The notes under the pieces are model-generated. The model was not told where the DNA came from. It worked only from the letters and a program-made list of their open reading frames with translations, and searched no databases. A stretch of DNA of 47,182 nucleotides from Mycobacterium sp. UM_WGJ (GTDB lineage Bacteria; Actinomycetota; Actinomycetes; Mycobacteriales; Mycobacteriaceae): the NCBI RefSeq assembly GCF_000455125.1, contig NZ_AUWR01000045.1, positions 1 through 47,182 on the forward strand. Direction: 5' to 3'. The stretch's first letter is position 1, and each line of letters starts with the position of its first letter. Positions 1 to 7,317 of the stretch are shown here, piece by piece. Both the position numbers and the translations under genes were made by a program.

Positions 1-50
1 GCGGCGGGTCGCCGCCGTGAACCCCGCGGCGGGTCGCCGCCGTGAACCCC
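1..50. repeat. Two perfect tandem copies of a 25-bp GC-rich unit
   Basis: Positions 1-25 and 26-50 are identical, and the first six bases of a third copy (GCGGCG) follow at 51. The unit contains GCGGCGGGTCGCCGCC, which is largely self-complementary. The left end is cut by the window, so more copies may lie upstream. Confidence 0.85.
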
Positions 51-77
51 GCGGCGATCGCAAGGTCGGCGGAGCCG
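51..77 (+). repeat. Dispersed GCGGCGATCGC repeat, copy 1
   Basis: One of six related ~27-bp intergenic copies with the pattern GCGGCGATCGCAAG-GGCGGCGGAGCCG. The others are at 2742, 10320, 10375, 17519 and 28838. This copy lies directly after the tandem 25-mers and upstream of the gene at 110. Confidence 0.6.
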
Positions 78-109
78 CAAACTCAGGTGGCGGGACGTAG
101 GCTCACTCG

Positions 110-538
110 GTGGTCATCAATCTGGACATCGACACCAAGGTGACGTTGTTGTCGGCCGGCCTGATCTTTCTGCTCGCTCTGCTGTTGGGCGCGTGGAAGT
201 ATCAACAGATCGCGACCTCGGACCGTCGCCAGGCGCACGTCTACGTTGATATCGCACATCGAGCGGCGTTGATGTACTCCTTCGCGACAATGCTGGTCGC
301 GGTGTTCGTGGAACTCAGCGCCTGGCCGACCTGGGTGAACATGGTCGCGGCAATGGTCATCGTGTTCTTCTTCGTCGTGGCGATCGGCAGTTACATGCTG
401 CACGGCGCGTTGCGCGACACCACGAACCAGTTCGAGCAGTTCGGTTGGCGGCTGCGCGCCGGTATGGTGCTGCTGGTCATCGGCGAGGTCGGCGGCTTCG
501 CGGTGCTGCTGGCCGGGTTCGGTGTCGGCGGGTTCTGA
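110..538 (+). CDS. Small membrane protein, four predicted transmembrane helices
   Basis: This 142-aa protein starts at GTG 110. I do not recognise the family. Hydrophobic segments lie at about residues 9-29, 51-69, 76-97 and 118-140, with short polar loops and a charged loop (ALRDTTNQFEQFGWR) before the last helix. No catalytic motif is visible. It lies upstream of the ethR 3' end and converges with it, so it is probably a separate transcription unit. It has clean coding periodicity and no better frame on the other strand. Function unknown. Confidence 0.7.
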   Translation: MVINLDIDTKVTLLSAGLIFLLALLLGAWKYQQIATSDRRQAHVYVDIAHRAALMYSFATMLVAVFVELSAWPTWVNMVAAMVIVFFFVVAIGSYMLHGALRDTTNQFEQFGWRLRAGMVLLVIGEVGGFAVLLAGFGVGGF

Positions 539-560
539 CAGTGTCTGACTGCGGCCGGCG

Positions 561-1196
561 TCAGGACGCCTGGCCGTAGATGCTGCTGACCCAGACGTGG
601 GTCAATGTGTCGACCACCTTCTCGTGAGGTACCGAAGGCTGCTCGCCGACCAGCGCTGCCATCATGGTGCGCTCGTTCATCTGGTTCAGTGATGTCGCCA
701 GATCCAGGGCGTCGATGGTCGTCGGCGCGGCGCCGCGCTCGCGTTCCGCGGTGATCATCGCAGCGGTCTGCTCGATCCACCTCTGCATGAAGCCGTTCCA
801 CATCGCCTTGAACTCCGGACTGGTGGCCAGTGCCTCGGTTCCGGCCCGGGCGATCGCGCGATGCGAGCTGAACGCGATGAAGAACGCTTTGATGCCACTG
901 CGCCAGATCCGGCGCGGGTCGGTGGGCAGTCGTTGCACCGCCCCGACGAACTCCGAGTCGGCCGCGGCGATCAGCGGCTCCAGCAGCGAGAGCAGCACCG
1001 CGTCCTTGGACTTGAAATAGAAGTAGAAGGTGGGTCGCGAGATCCCGGCGCCTTTGGCCAGGTCGTCGACCGAGATCTCGGCCAGGGGGCGCTGCTCGAG
1101 CAGTCGTTCGGCGGTGGCCAGGATGGCCAGCTCCCGATCGTCGCCGGATGGCCGCGCCGCGCGGCGTCCGTGACGGGTGGCATTGGGGCTGGCCAT
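561..1196 (-). CDS. ethR: TetR/CamR-family repressor EthR
   Basis: This 211-aa protein closely resembles M. tuberculosis EthR (Rv3855) along its whole length. Shared blocks include RPSGDDRELAILATAE, ISVDDLAKGAGISRPTFYFYF (residues 41-61, the helix-turn-helix), MNERT and the C-terminal SIYG. In the known family EthR represses the divergent monooxygenase gene ethA, and small hydrophobic ligands release it. The open frame extends to 1361, but that would run through the ethA start. ATG 1196 gives the family-length protein and leaves a 76-bp shared intergenic region. The upstream extension is rejected. Confidence 0.95.
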   Translation of the reverse strand: MASPNATRHGRRAARPSGDDRELAILATAERLLEQRPLAEISVDDLAKGAGISRPTFYFYFKSKDAVLLSLLEPLIAAADSEFVGAVQRLPTDPRRIWRSGIKAFFIAFSSHRAIARAGTEALATSPEFKAMWNGFMQRWIEQTAAMITAERERGAAPTTIDALDLATSLNQMNERTMMAALVGEQPSVPHEKVVDTLTHVWVSSIYGQAS

Positions 1197-1272
1197 GGGC
1201 GCTACTTTACACGACGTTGATTTACTCAACAGGGTGTTGACCGACTCGACACACCGTTGATAATCTGGCGCC
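1197..1272. promoter_or_regulatory. ethR-ethA divergent promoter and probable EthR operator
   Basis: The 76 bp between the two divergent genes hold a perfect inverted repeat, TCAACA (1226-1231) GGG TGTTGA (1235-1240). Two further CGTTGA words lie at 1215-1220 and 1255-1260, and a related CTCGAC at 1245-1250. In M. tuberculosis EthR binds cooperatively to a repeat-rich operator in this same gap. The repeats and spacing are seen directly; EthR binding here is inferred. Confidence 0.75.
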
Positions 1273-2742
1273 ATGACTGAACACCTCGATGTTGTGATCG
1301 TCGGCGCCGGCATCTCCGGTATCAGCGCGGCCTGGCACCTGCAGAACCGCTGCCCGAACAAGAGCTACGCCATCCTGGAAAGCCGGGACAACCTCGGTGG
1401 TACCTGGGACCTGTTCAAATACCCCGGCATCCGCTCGGACTCCGACATGTTCACCCTGGGCTTCCGGTTCAAGCCGTGGCGGTCGGCGCACTCGATCGCC
1501 GAAGGCGCAGACATCTGGAACTACATCAATGAGGCCGCCGTCGAGAACGGCATTGACAAGCACATCCGCTACCGGCACCGGGTCGTTTCGGCCGACTGGT
1601 CCGACGCCGACAACCAGTGGACGGTCACCGTCGACAACAACGGCGAGCAACAGCAGATCACCACGTCATTCGTGTTCGCGTGCAGCGGCTACTACAACTA
1701 CGAACAGGGCTACTCGCCGGAATTCCCCGGCGCCGCGGACTTCGCCGGCACCATCGTGCACCCGCAGCACTGGCCGGAGGACCTGGACTACGCCGGCAAG
1801 AAGATTGTGGTGATCGGCAGCGGCGCCACCGCGGTGACGTTGATTCCCGCGCTGGTCAACTCCGGCGCCGGGCATGTGACCATGCTGCAGCGGTCGCCGA
1901 CCTACATCGGCGCGCTGCCTCTGGTTGACCCGTTCGCCGTTCAGGCGAACCGGTTCCTGCCGACCAAAGCGGCGCACTTCGCCAACCGCTGGAAGGCGAT
2001 CGGCTTCAGCACTCTGCAGTATCAGCTGGCGCGGAAGTTTCCCAAGTACATGCGCAAGACGCTGATGACGATGGCCAAGCACCGGCTGCCGGAAGGCTTC
2101 GATGTGCAGAAGCACTTCGGGCCGCGGTACAACCCGTGGGACGAGCGGTTGTGCTTGGCGCCCAACGGTGACCTGTTCAAGACCATTCGCAGCGGCAAGG
2201 CGGACGTCGTCACCGACACAATCGACACGTTCACCAAGACCGGGATCCGGCTGAACTCCGGCCAGGAACTCGACGCCGACATCATCATCACCGCGACCGG
2301 GCTGAACATGCAGCTGCTGGGTGGGGCATCGCTGCTGCGCAACGGCGAGCCGATCGATCTGCCCAAGGCGATGACCTACAAGGGCCTGATGTTCTCCGGG
2401 GTGCCCAACGCCGCGGTGACCTTCGGCTACACCAACGCGTCGTGGACGCTCAAGGCCGACCTGGTCTCGGAGTTCGTCTGCCGGGTGCTCAACTACATGG
2501 ACGACAACGGATTCGACCGGGTCGAGCCGCAGCACCCCGGTGCCGCGGTGAAGGAAGAGCCGTTCATGGACTTCAGCCCCGGCTACTTCCGCCGGGCGAT
2601 GGACGACCTGCCGCGCTCGGGCTCGGAGGCTCCGTGGCGGCTCAAGCAGAACTACCTGCTGGACCTGCGGCTTATCCGGCACGGCAAGGTGGACGAGAAG
2701 TCGCTGAAGTTCAGCAAGCACCGGGCGCCGGTAAGCGTCTAG
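1273..2742 (+). CDS. ethA: FAD-containing Baeyer-Villiger monooxygenase EthA
   Basis: This 489-aa protein has the same length as M. tuberculosis EthA (Rv3854c). It has an N-terminal FAD Rossmann motif, GAGISG (about residues 11-16). The Baeyer-Villiger fingerprint FxGxxxHxxxW is present as FAGTIVHPQHW (157-167), and a second NADPH Rossmann motif, GSGATA, lies near 182. The family oxidises ketones and thioethers; in M. tuberculosis it activates ethionamide-type prodrugs, and its native substrate is still debated. Divergent ethR upstream suggests conserved repression. ATG 1273 is the only start consistent with the promoter gap. Confidence 0.95.
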   Translation: MTEHLDVVIVGAGISGISAAWHLQNRCPNKSYAILESRDNLGGTWDLFKYPGIRSDSDMFTLGFRFKPWRSAHSIAEGADIWNYINEAAVENGIDKHIRYRHRVVSADWSDADNQWTVTVDNNGEQQQITTSFVFACSGYYNYEQGYSPEFPGAADFAGTIVHPQHWPEDLDYAGKKIVVIGSGATAVTLIPALVNSGAGHVTMLQRSPTYIGALPLVDPFAVQANRFLPTKAAHFANRWKAIGFSTLQYQLARKFPKYMRKTLMTMAKHRLPEGFDVQKHFGPRYNPWDERLCLAPNGDLFKTIRSGKADVVTDTIDTFTKTGIRLNSGQELDADIIITATGLNMQLLGGASLLRNGEPIDLPKAMTYKGLMFSGVPNAAVTFGYTNASWTLKADLVSEFVCRVLNYMDDNGFDRVEPQHPGAAVKEEPFMDFSPGYFRRAMDDLPRSGSEAPWRLKQNYLLDLRLIRHGKVDEKSLKFSKHRAPVSV

Positions 2743-2769
2743 CGGCGATCGCGAGGGCGGCGGGGCCGG
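2742..2769 (+). repeat. Dispersed GCGGCGATCGC repeat, copy 2
   Basis: GCGGCGATCGCGAGGGCGGC continues to GGGGCCGG. It overlaps the last base of the ethA stop codon and lies in the short convergent gap before the yggS 3' end. Same family as the copy at 51. Confidence 0.6.
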
Positions 2770-2778
2770 CGCCCGGTG

Positions 2779-3510
2779 TTAAGGGCGCTCCGGCCAGTAG
2801 TAGGAGTCGGGGTAGGGCCGGGATCCGAACAGCGCGGTCCCGATCCGCACCTCGGTAGCGCCCTCGGCGATGGCCAGCGCGAAATCGCCGCTCATCCCCA
2901 TCGACAGCCGCGGCACGACGTGGCCGTGTTCGGCCGCGGTATCGCGTAACTGGCGCAGCCGGCGGAAACAGCCGCGGACGGTGTCGGGGTCGTCGGTGTT
3001 GATGGCCAGCGTCATCAGGCCGCGCACCCGCATCGTGGAGTAGTCGGCCAGCTCGTCGAGGAACGGCAGCAGCTGGTCGGGATCCAGGCCGTACTTGCTG
3101 GGCTCGTCAGAGGTCTTGACCTGCACCAGCACGTCGATGACGCGGTTCTCGGCGCGCAGATGGCGGTCGAGCGCCACCGCAAGTTTGGACCGGTCCAAAG
3201 ACTGCACCTCCGCGGCCAACCGTGCCACCACGCCCGCCTTGTTGGTCTGCAGGTGTCCGATCATCACCCAGTCGATCCCCGGGCCGGCCTCCTCGGTGGC
3301 CAACGCCGCCGCCTTGTCCTTGATCTCTTGGACCTTGTTCTCGCCGAATCGGTGCATGCCCAGATCGACGGCGTCGCGGATCAGCTCGGGACCGAAGGTC
3401 TTGCTCACCGGCAGGATGTCGACGTCTGCGGGCGAACGCCCCGCGGCATGGCACGCGTCGTCGACGCGCGCGCGAAGCTGTTCCCAACGCGCCCGCAGGG
3501 TGGCGTTCAT
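2779..3510 (-). CDS. YggS/PROSC-family PLP homeostasis protein
   Basis: This 243-aa protein is a single-domain fold-type III PLP-binding protein. K37 in LPVSKTFG is the expected Schiff-base lysine. Family blocks FGENKVQEIKDKA, WVMIGHLQTNK, LMTLA, LSMGMSGDF and VRIGTALFG are all present. The family buffers free pyridoxal phosphate and is not known to be catalytic. The open frame continues to 3615, but ATG 3510 matches the family N-terminus and lies 13 bp after the rraA stop, so the two are probably co-transcribed. M. tuberculosis keeps its yggS-like gene (Rv2148c) in the division cluster, so this could be a second copy. Confidence 0.9.
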   Translation of the reverse strand: MNATLRARWEQLRARVDDACHAAGRSPADVDILPVSKTFGPELIRDAVDLGMHRFGENKVQEIKDKAAALATEEAGPGIDWVMIGHLQTNKAGVVARLAAEVQSLDRSKLAVALDRHLRAENRVIDVLVQVKTSDEPSKYGLDPDQLLPFLDELADYSTMRVRGLMTLAINTDDPDTVRGCFRRLRQLRDTAAEHGHVVPRLSMGMSGDFALAIAEGATEVRIGTALFGSRPYPDSYYWPERP

Positions 3511-3523
3511 CGGAGTGCCCGTC

Positions 3524-3997
3524 CTAGACGACGACGATGCCGTCGTCGTCGCTGTGGGCGATCGCGCCGGGAACGAAGGCGCTACCGCCGAACTCGACGA
3601 CGACGTCACGCTCACCGGCGCCGGTCTTGGTGCTCTTGCGGGGATTGGTGCCCAGCGCCTTGATGCCGATGTCGAGGGTGCGCAGGGTCGAGGCGTCGCG
3701 CACCGCGCCGTGCACGATCAGCCCTGCCCAGCCGTTGCTGCGCGCCAGCTCGGCGATGACGTCACCGACCAGCGCGGTGTGCAGCGAGCCGCCCCCGTCG
3801 ATCACCAGCACCCCGCCGTCGCCCGGTTCAGAGAGCACCGATTTGAGCAGCGCATTGTCCTGGAAGCAGCGCACGGTGCTGATGCGACCGGCGAACTCCG
3901 TACGCCCGCCGAGTTGGCGGAACTGAACGTCGCAGCTGCGCACGTCGGGGCCGATCTCGTCGACCAGGTCGGCGGTGGGCCGGAAGCGTGCCGTCAC
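3524..3997 (-). CDS. rraA: RraA-like protein (annotated MenG/RraA, Rv3853-like)
   Basis: This 157-aa protein shows the RraA fold signatures [31 protein letters not shown] and the C-terminal [18 protein letters not shown]. coli RraA inhibits RNase E. Related proteins act as HMG/CHA aldolases, and the old name menG reflects an early mis-annotation as a demethylmenaquinone methyltransferase. There is no methyltransferase motif here. It lies 5 bp downstream of the hns-like gene and 13 bp upstream of yggS on the same strand, which suggests one operon. Aldolase versus RNase E inhibitor function cannot be separated from sequence alone. Confidence 0.9.
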   Translation of the reverse strand: MTARFRPTADLVDEIGPDVRSCDVQFRQLGGRTEFAGRISTVRCFQDNALLKSVLSEPGDGGVLVIDGGGSLHTALVGDVIAELARSNGWAGLIVHGAVRDASTLRTLDIGIKALGTNPRKSTKTGAGERDVVVEFGGSAFVPGAIAHSDDDGIVVV

Positions 3998-4002
3998 GCC
4001 GG

Positions 4003-4479
4003 TCAGCCCCGGCGCGCGCGCAGGCGGCGAAGCAACAGCAGCGCGATCACGCCGAGGATTCCGGCGGCCAGCAGCGGGCCGGGTGAACGCGGTGCCGGTG
4101 AAACCGGCGTGCTCAGCGGATTGCGGGCCGAGTCCACCGTGGATTTTGCCTGGGCCGCCGTTTCTTTGGCGCCCTCAGCGAGGTGGCCCGAGCCGTTGGT
4201 GGCGACTGCCGGCGTGGCGGGCACCGGTGGGGCCGGCACAGGCGCTGCGGGGGCGGCCTTAGCGGGCGCCTTTTTTGCTGGCGCCTTCTTGGCCGCCTTG
4301 GCCGGGGCTTTTTTAGCGGCCGCCTTTTTCGCCGGGGCCTTCTTGGCGGGTGCCTTTTTCGCGGGCGTCTTCTGCGGCGCCGGAGCCGGCGGCTCGGCCG
4401 GCAGTTCGGCTGCAGCCGGAGTAACCGGCTCGGGCGCGGCAGCGGCTTCGTGGTCGGGCTGGCCTTGCGGTTCGGTCAT
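4003..4479 (-). CDS. hns: H-NS-like histone-like protein with PAKKA repeats and membrane anchor (Rv3852-like)
   Basis: This 158-aa protein has an acidic, Pro/Ala-rich N-terminus. Residues about 37-77 are lysine/alanine repeats (units of [11 protein letters not shown]) like histone H1 tails, then a Pro/Ala linker. A single hydrophobic helix (about 134-150) ends in RRLRARRG. This is the layout of M. tuberculosis Rv3852, a DNA-binding protein reported to be membrane-anchored. It is not homologous to enterobacterial H-NS. The start at ATG 4479 has AGAGGAG a few bases upstream. It leads the hns-rraA-yggS run. The repeat stretch is low complexity, so its unit number probably varies between strains. 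Confidence 0.88.
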   Translation of the reverse strand: MTEPQGQPDHEAAAAPEPVTPAAAELPAEPPAPAPQKTPAKKAPAKKAPAKKAAAKKAPAKAAKKAPAKKAPAKAAPAAPVPAPPVPATPAVATNGSGHLAEGAKETAAQAKSTVDSARNPLSTPVSPAPRSPGPLLAAGILGVIALLLLRRLRARRG

Positions 4480-4578
4480 ACGGCAGCTCCTCTGGCGGGG
4501 TTCTGGTCTCAGATCAACTTGGCGTCAGGCAACGCTCCCATCATGCCAGCATCGGCCGGCGCGACCCCGGGCCGAAAG

Positions 4579-5115
4579 TCAGGATCGAGGCCGGTTGAAC
4601 CACAGACCGGCCCCGACGAGCACCACCGCGCCGGCGACGAAGGGCCAAATCGGCAGGTCATCCTGGGGGTCGGCGTAGCGGCGCGGAATGGCGGGTGCGG
4701 CGTCGCTACGGTCGGTGACCGCGGGGCCGGGCTCCCCAGTGCCGGCCACCGTCAGCTGGAACGGCCACGAACCCGACACCGCATGCCCGTCGGCGGAGGT
4801 GACCCGATAGTGGACCGTGTAGGTCCCGGTGGGCCCCAGCGGGCGCACCGCGACGCTGGCGACCGCGCCGTCCACCCGGGTGTCCCCGGTGGACCACAGG
4901 TGCCCGTCGGGACCGACCACCGTCATGGCCGCGAAGTCCGACTGCAGTTGCTCGTTGAAGGTCGCGCTGACGCGCTCCGGGCCGCGCGACAGTTCCGCGT
5001 CCCGCGCTGGGTCGCTCGACACCAGCACGGCGTGCGCGGCGGCCACCCCGGTGGCCGCGAGCAGCATCCCCAGCAGGAACATGCCCGCCAGTGCGCCGCG
5101 CAACGCCCGCCTCAC
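4579..5115 (-). CDS. CopC-domain copper-binding protein with C-terminal membrane helix
   Basis: This 178-aa protein begins with a signal peptide (MRRALRGALAGMFLLGMLLA, cut after residue 27). The mature protein starts at His28 (HAVLVSSDPA), the N-terminal histidine that CopC proteins use to bind Cu(II). The CopC beta-barrel follows (FNEQLQ, YTVHYRVTSADGHAVSGSWPF). A single helix (about 157-173) then anchors it, a layout common in Actinobacteria. Its ATG overlaps the ycnI stop by 4 bp, so translation is probably coupled. The CopD membrane partner is absent nearby. Confidence 0.88.
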   Translation of the reverse strand: MRRALRGALAGMFLLGMLLAATGVAAAHAVLVSSDPARDAELSRGPERVSATFNEQLQSDFAAMTVVGPDGHLWSTGDTRVDGAVASVAVRPLGPTGTYTVHYRVTSADGHAVSGSWPFQLTVAGTGEPGPAVTDRSDAAPAIPRRYADPQDDLPIWPFVAGAVVLVGAGLWFNRPRS

Positions 5116-5789
5116 GCCCGCCGCCTGCCCAGGGCGATCGTCGCAGCCAGCGCAGCGACCAGCAGGGCGGCGCCGCCGAGCAGCCGGGCCGCATTGTCGC
5201 CGCGGTGCTCGCCGGCCTCGGATCCCGCCTCTGGCGCCGGGCCGGCGGACACGGCCGGCTCGGGGTGCTGGGCGTGGTGCTCGGTCGCCGAGGCGGGGCC
5301 GGTCCCCAGCTGCAGCGTGGGCACCGGGTGCCGCGCCTCACCGCCGCCGGGTGGGGGAGTTTCGTCCCAGCGCACCTCGGTGCCGTCGGCGTACCGCTGT
5401 GCCGATGGGAAGTTCACCGTCTCGGTGTCGGGCAGTCGCATCGCGATCCGGAACAGTCCGAACTGGTCGACACCGATGCCGGCGCCCGCCGTGGCGGTCC
5501 AGGTCACCGAGCGCACCGCCCCGGATTGGGGGTCGCGGTCCAGGCGTGCGGTCCAGCCGGGCTTGGTCTCCGTGCGAGCCGAGGCCACATCAGGCAGCGT
5601 CACGGTGAGTTCCGTTGTGGCAGAACCGTTCGGCGACTCGTTGGGAACCTCGAAAGTGACCATTGCAACCCCGCCGCGCACCGCGCCGGGACTGCTGGCG
5701 TGCACGTGCGCCCAGGCCGGCGTGGCGGAACCGAAGCACGCTGCGGTGATCGCCGTGGCCAGCGCCATGGCGCGCACGCTGGTGCTCAT
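5112..5789 (-). CDS. YcnI-like (DUF1775) copper-binding protein
   Basis: This protein has a signal peptide (MSTSVRAMALATAITAACFG, cut after residue 27). The mature protein begins HVHASSPG, the N-terminal histidine that coordinates copper in YcnI. The DUF1775 domain (EVPNESPNG, GWTARLDRD, TWTATAGAGIGVDQFG) is followed by a Pro/Glu linker, a membrane helix (LLGGAALLVAALAATIALG) and RRR. An in-frame ATG at 5846 overlaps the upstream stop (ATGA) and would add 19 residues. Those residues come mostly from a dispersed repeat (5791-5830), so I prefer 5789. The ycnI-copC pairing is known from Bacillus and Actinobacteria. Confidence 0.85.
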   Translation of the reverse strand: MSTSVRAMALATAITAACFGSATPAWAHVHASSPGAVRGGVAMVTFEVPNESPNGSATTELTVTLPDVASARTETKPGWTARLDRDPQSGAVRSVTWTATAGAGIGVDQFGLFRIAMRLPDTETVNFPSAQRYADGTEVRWDETPPPGGGEARHPVPTLQLGTGPASATEHHAQHPEPAVSAGPAPEAGSEAGEHRGDNAARLLGGAALLVAALAATIALGRRRA

Positions 5790-5790
5790 G

Positions 5791-5830
5791 CGGCGGTCCC
5801 AGCTCCGCCTCTCCTCCGTCGAGCCTCGCT
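5791..5830 (-). repeat. 40-bp dispersed repeat, copy A, inside the possible ycnI N-terminal extension
   Basis: Read on the minus strand, AGCGAGGCTCGACGGAGGA and the following 21 bases match 8823-8862 at 37 of 40 positions. When read through, it encodes ERGSTEERRSWDRR between the alternative ATG at 5846 and the signal peptide. Confidence 0.75.
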
Positions 5831-5842
5831 CAACCGCCGTGC

Positions 5843-6511
5843 TCATGACGGCAGCCCCAGTCGGGCCATCAGATCGGCGTCGATCCCATCGAGCTGGTCG
5901 CTGATCGAGGCGGAGGCCACTCGGCGTCGCTCTCCCGGCATGGTCTCGATGGCAGTCACCGCCGTCGACAGGTCCGACAAGCGGTCGGTGATCGCCGCGA
6001 CGAACTGCTTGGTTTCGGAATCCTTGGGCTTGCGGTCCTGCACCAGACGCAGCGTCTTCTCCGCCCCGGCGATCCGCGCCGAGAGTCGGGCGGTGTGTCT
6101 GGCGGGTCCGGAGAACTCGCCCACGCGGTCCAGCGGCACCCCGAGTCGGGCCGCTCGCTGCTCGTCGATGAGGCCGCGCACGGCCATTGCGGCCCGGTAC
6201 ACCAGCGGCACGACGACCGGTGCCAGCATTCGGGTGACCACCAGCGTGCGGCGGACCCTGGCGGGCGAGAGGATGCGGCCGTCGCGGGCGGCTTTGAGCT
6301 GGTTTTCGGCGGCCTTGCGTGCGGTGCGGTCCCGGTCGCGGTCGGACTTGATCTGAGCCTTGAGCGCACGGGCGTCCGCGCGCTGACTGGCCTTGAAGCG
6401 TTTCGCCTCGCTCTTGGCGGCCAGCCGCGCCTCAAGCCTGGCGCCGGCCTTCAGCGCCCGTGCTTCGGCACGCCGGGTTGCGCGGCTCTTGCGTTTTCTG
6501 AACAGGCCCAT
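5843..6511 (-). CDS. Rv3850-like conserved protein (DUF6474-type)
   Basis: This 222-aa protein is very basic at the N-terminus (MGLFRKRKSRATRRAEARAL). An Ala/Arg/Lys-rich helical, coiled-coil-like stretch runs to about residue 78. A hydrophobic segment (RTLVVTRMLAPVVVPLVYRAAMAV, about 91-114) follows, then a C-terminal helical region. Actinobacterial members are uncharacterised. ATG 6511 is chosen because the longer frame to 6628 has an untypical Ser/Ala/Pro leader and the MGLFRKRK start is typical. It lies 64 bp downstream of espR on the same strand. Function unknown. Confidence 0.8.
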   Translation of the reverse strand: MGLFRKRKSRATRRAEARALKAGARLEARLAAKSEAKRFKASQRADARALKAQIKSDRDRDRTARKAAENQLKAARDGRILSPARVRRTLVVTRMLAPVVVPLVYRAAMAVRGLIDEQRAARLGVPLDRVGEFSGPARHTARLSARIAGAEKTLRLVQDRKPKDSETKQFVAAITDRLSDLSTAVTAIETMPGERRRVASASISDQLDGIDADLMARLGLPS

Positions 6512-6575
6512 CGCGGCCGCCTCCCCGGTGTCTCGCTGGAACCGATCAAGCCACCCTAATCGCGGCGCCGAGGCC

Positions 6576-6974
6576 TCAGACGCTGAGGTGCTCCTTGCGA
6601 CGAAGCTCGTCGATGCGGGCCAGGACATCCTCTTGGGCCTCCGGTGAGAGCCCGACCGCTTGGGTCGCGATGCGCCGTACTCCGGCGTCGCGGACGCTGT
6701 CCAGCCAGGACAGCTCGGCGTCGAGCTTGGCGTAGTAGTCGTCGTCGGTGAAGAACGCCGGCTTGATCCGGAAGAAGTTGGCCAGCGCGGCCATGGTGGC
6801 GGTGGACGGGTTCGTCCGATTGCCCGAGCGCAACTGCGAAAGGTAGGGGGCCGACATCGTGACGCCCTCCGCTTTGAGTGCCGCGATTACCTCGGCGGAC
6901 GTATGCGGTCCGCGGCCGGGTGGATAGACCACCTCGAAAAGGCGATTCAAGCGGACAGCGAACGTCGCGCTCAT
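6576..6974 (-). CDS. espR: Nucleoid-associated regulator EspR
   Basis: This 132-aa protein matches M. tuberculosis EspR (Rv3849) closely. The N-terminal SinR-like helix-turn-helix carries TSAEVIAALKAEGVTMSAPY and LSQLRSGNRTNPS (about residues 26-58). The following DDDYYAKLDAELSWLDSVRD forms the dimerisation helices. EspR is a global nucleoid-associated regulator that activates the espACD genes in M. tuberculosis. The start at 6974 has GGAGG nine bases upstream. As in M. tuberculosis, a long gene-free stretch lies upstream. Confidence 0.95.
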   Translation of the reverse strand: MSATFAVRLNRLFEVVYPPGRGPHTSAEVIAALKAEGVTMSAPYLSQLRSGNRTNPSTATMAALANFFRIKPAFFTDDDYYAKLDAELSWLDSVRDAGVRRIATQAVGLSPEAQEDVLARIDELRRKEHLSV

Positions 6975-7317
6975 CGATTAGGACCTCCAGGGGGTAGGCA
7001 GGGCGGGCGACAGGCGCTCCGCGAGGGGGAAGCGGTAGCGCCTGATGATTTGCTGATCATCGTAGCGATAGTTACCGACACAACCAAGGGTGTTTGGCTA
7101 GCGAATTCGATCTTGAAGGACGAGATCGGGCCGGGTGCAGTTCATTCGGCTCTTCGTAGAGGTCGCTGTGGCCGTATCTTCTTGTCGTAGCTCGCACAAT
7201 TGCGTCGGCAACGACGAACGAAGAGATCCACCAAGACCGGTCCGTTGGTCCTCGCCTCTGGAAGCCACTCCGGCGAAGTGAAGTTTCCACCGTGTGTGGC
7301 GTTGTCGGTGGGATTTG
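6975..7317. promoter_or_regulatory. 343-bp gene-free region upstream of espR
   Basis: No convincing gene is present. The short frames here have no ribosome-binding site and untypical composition. On the minus strand the region ends in GGAGGTCCTAATCG before the espR start. It also contains an inverted repeat, GATGAT (7044-7049) TTGCTG ATCATC (7056-7061). Base composition is more AT-rich than the flanking genes, as expected for a promoter and leader. It also lies downstream of the GDT1-family gene on the same strand, but no strong terminator hairpin was seen. Confidence 0.5.

Noticed and set aside
4183-5904. 573-aa plus-strand frame across hns, copC and ycnI
   Set aside because: Composition is Arg/Gly-rich; the minus strand has signal peptides, copper-binding histidines and overlapping starts.
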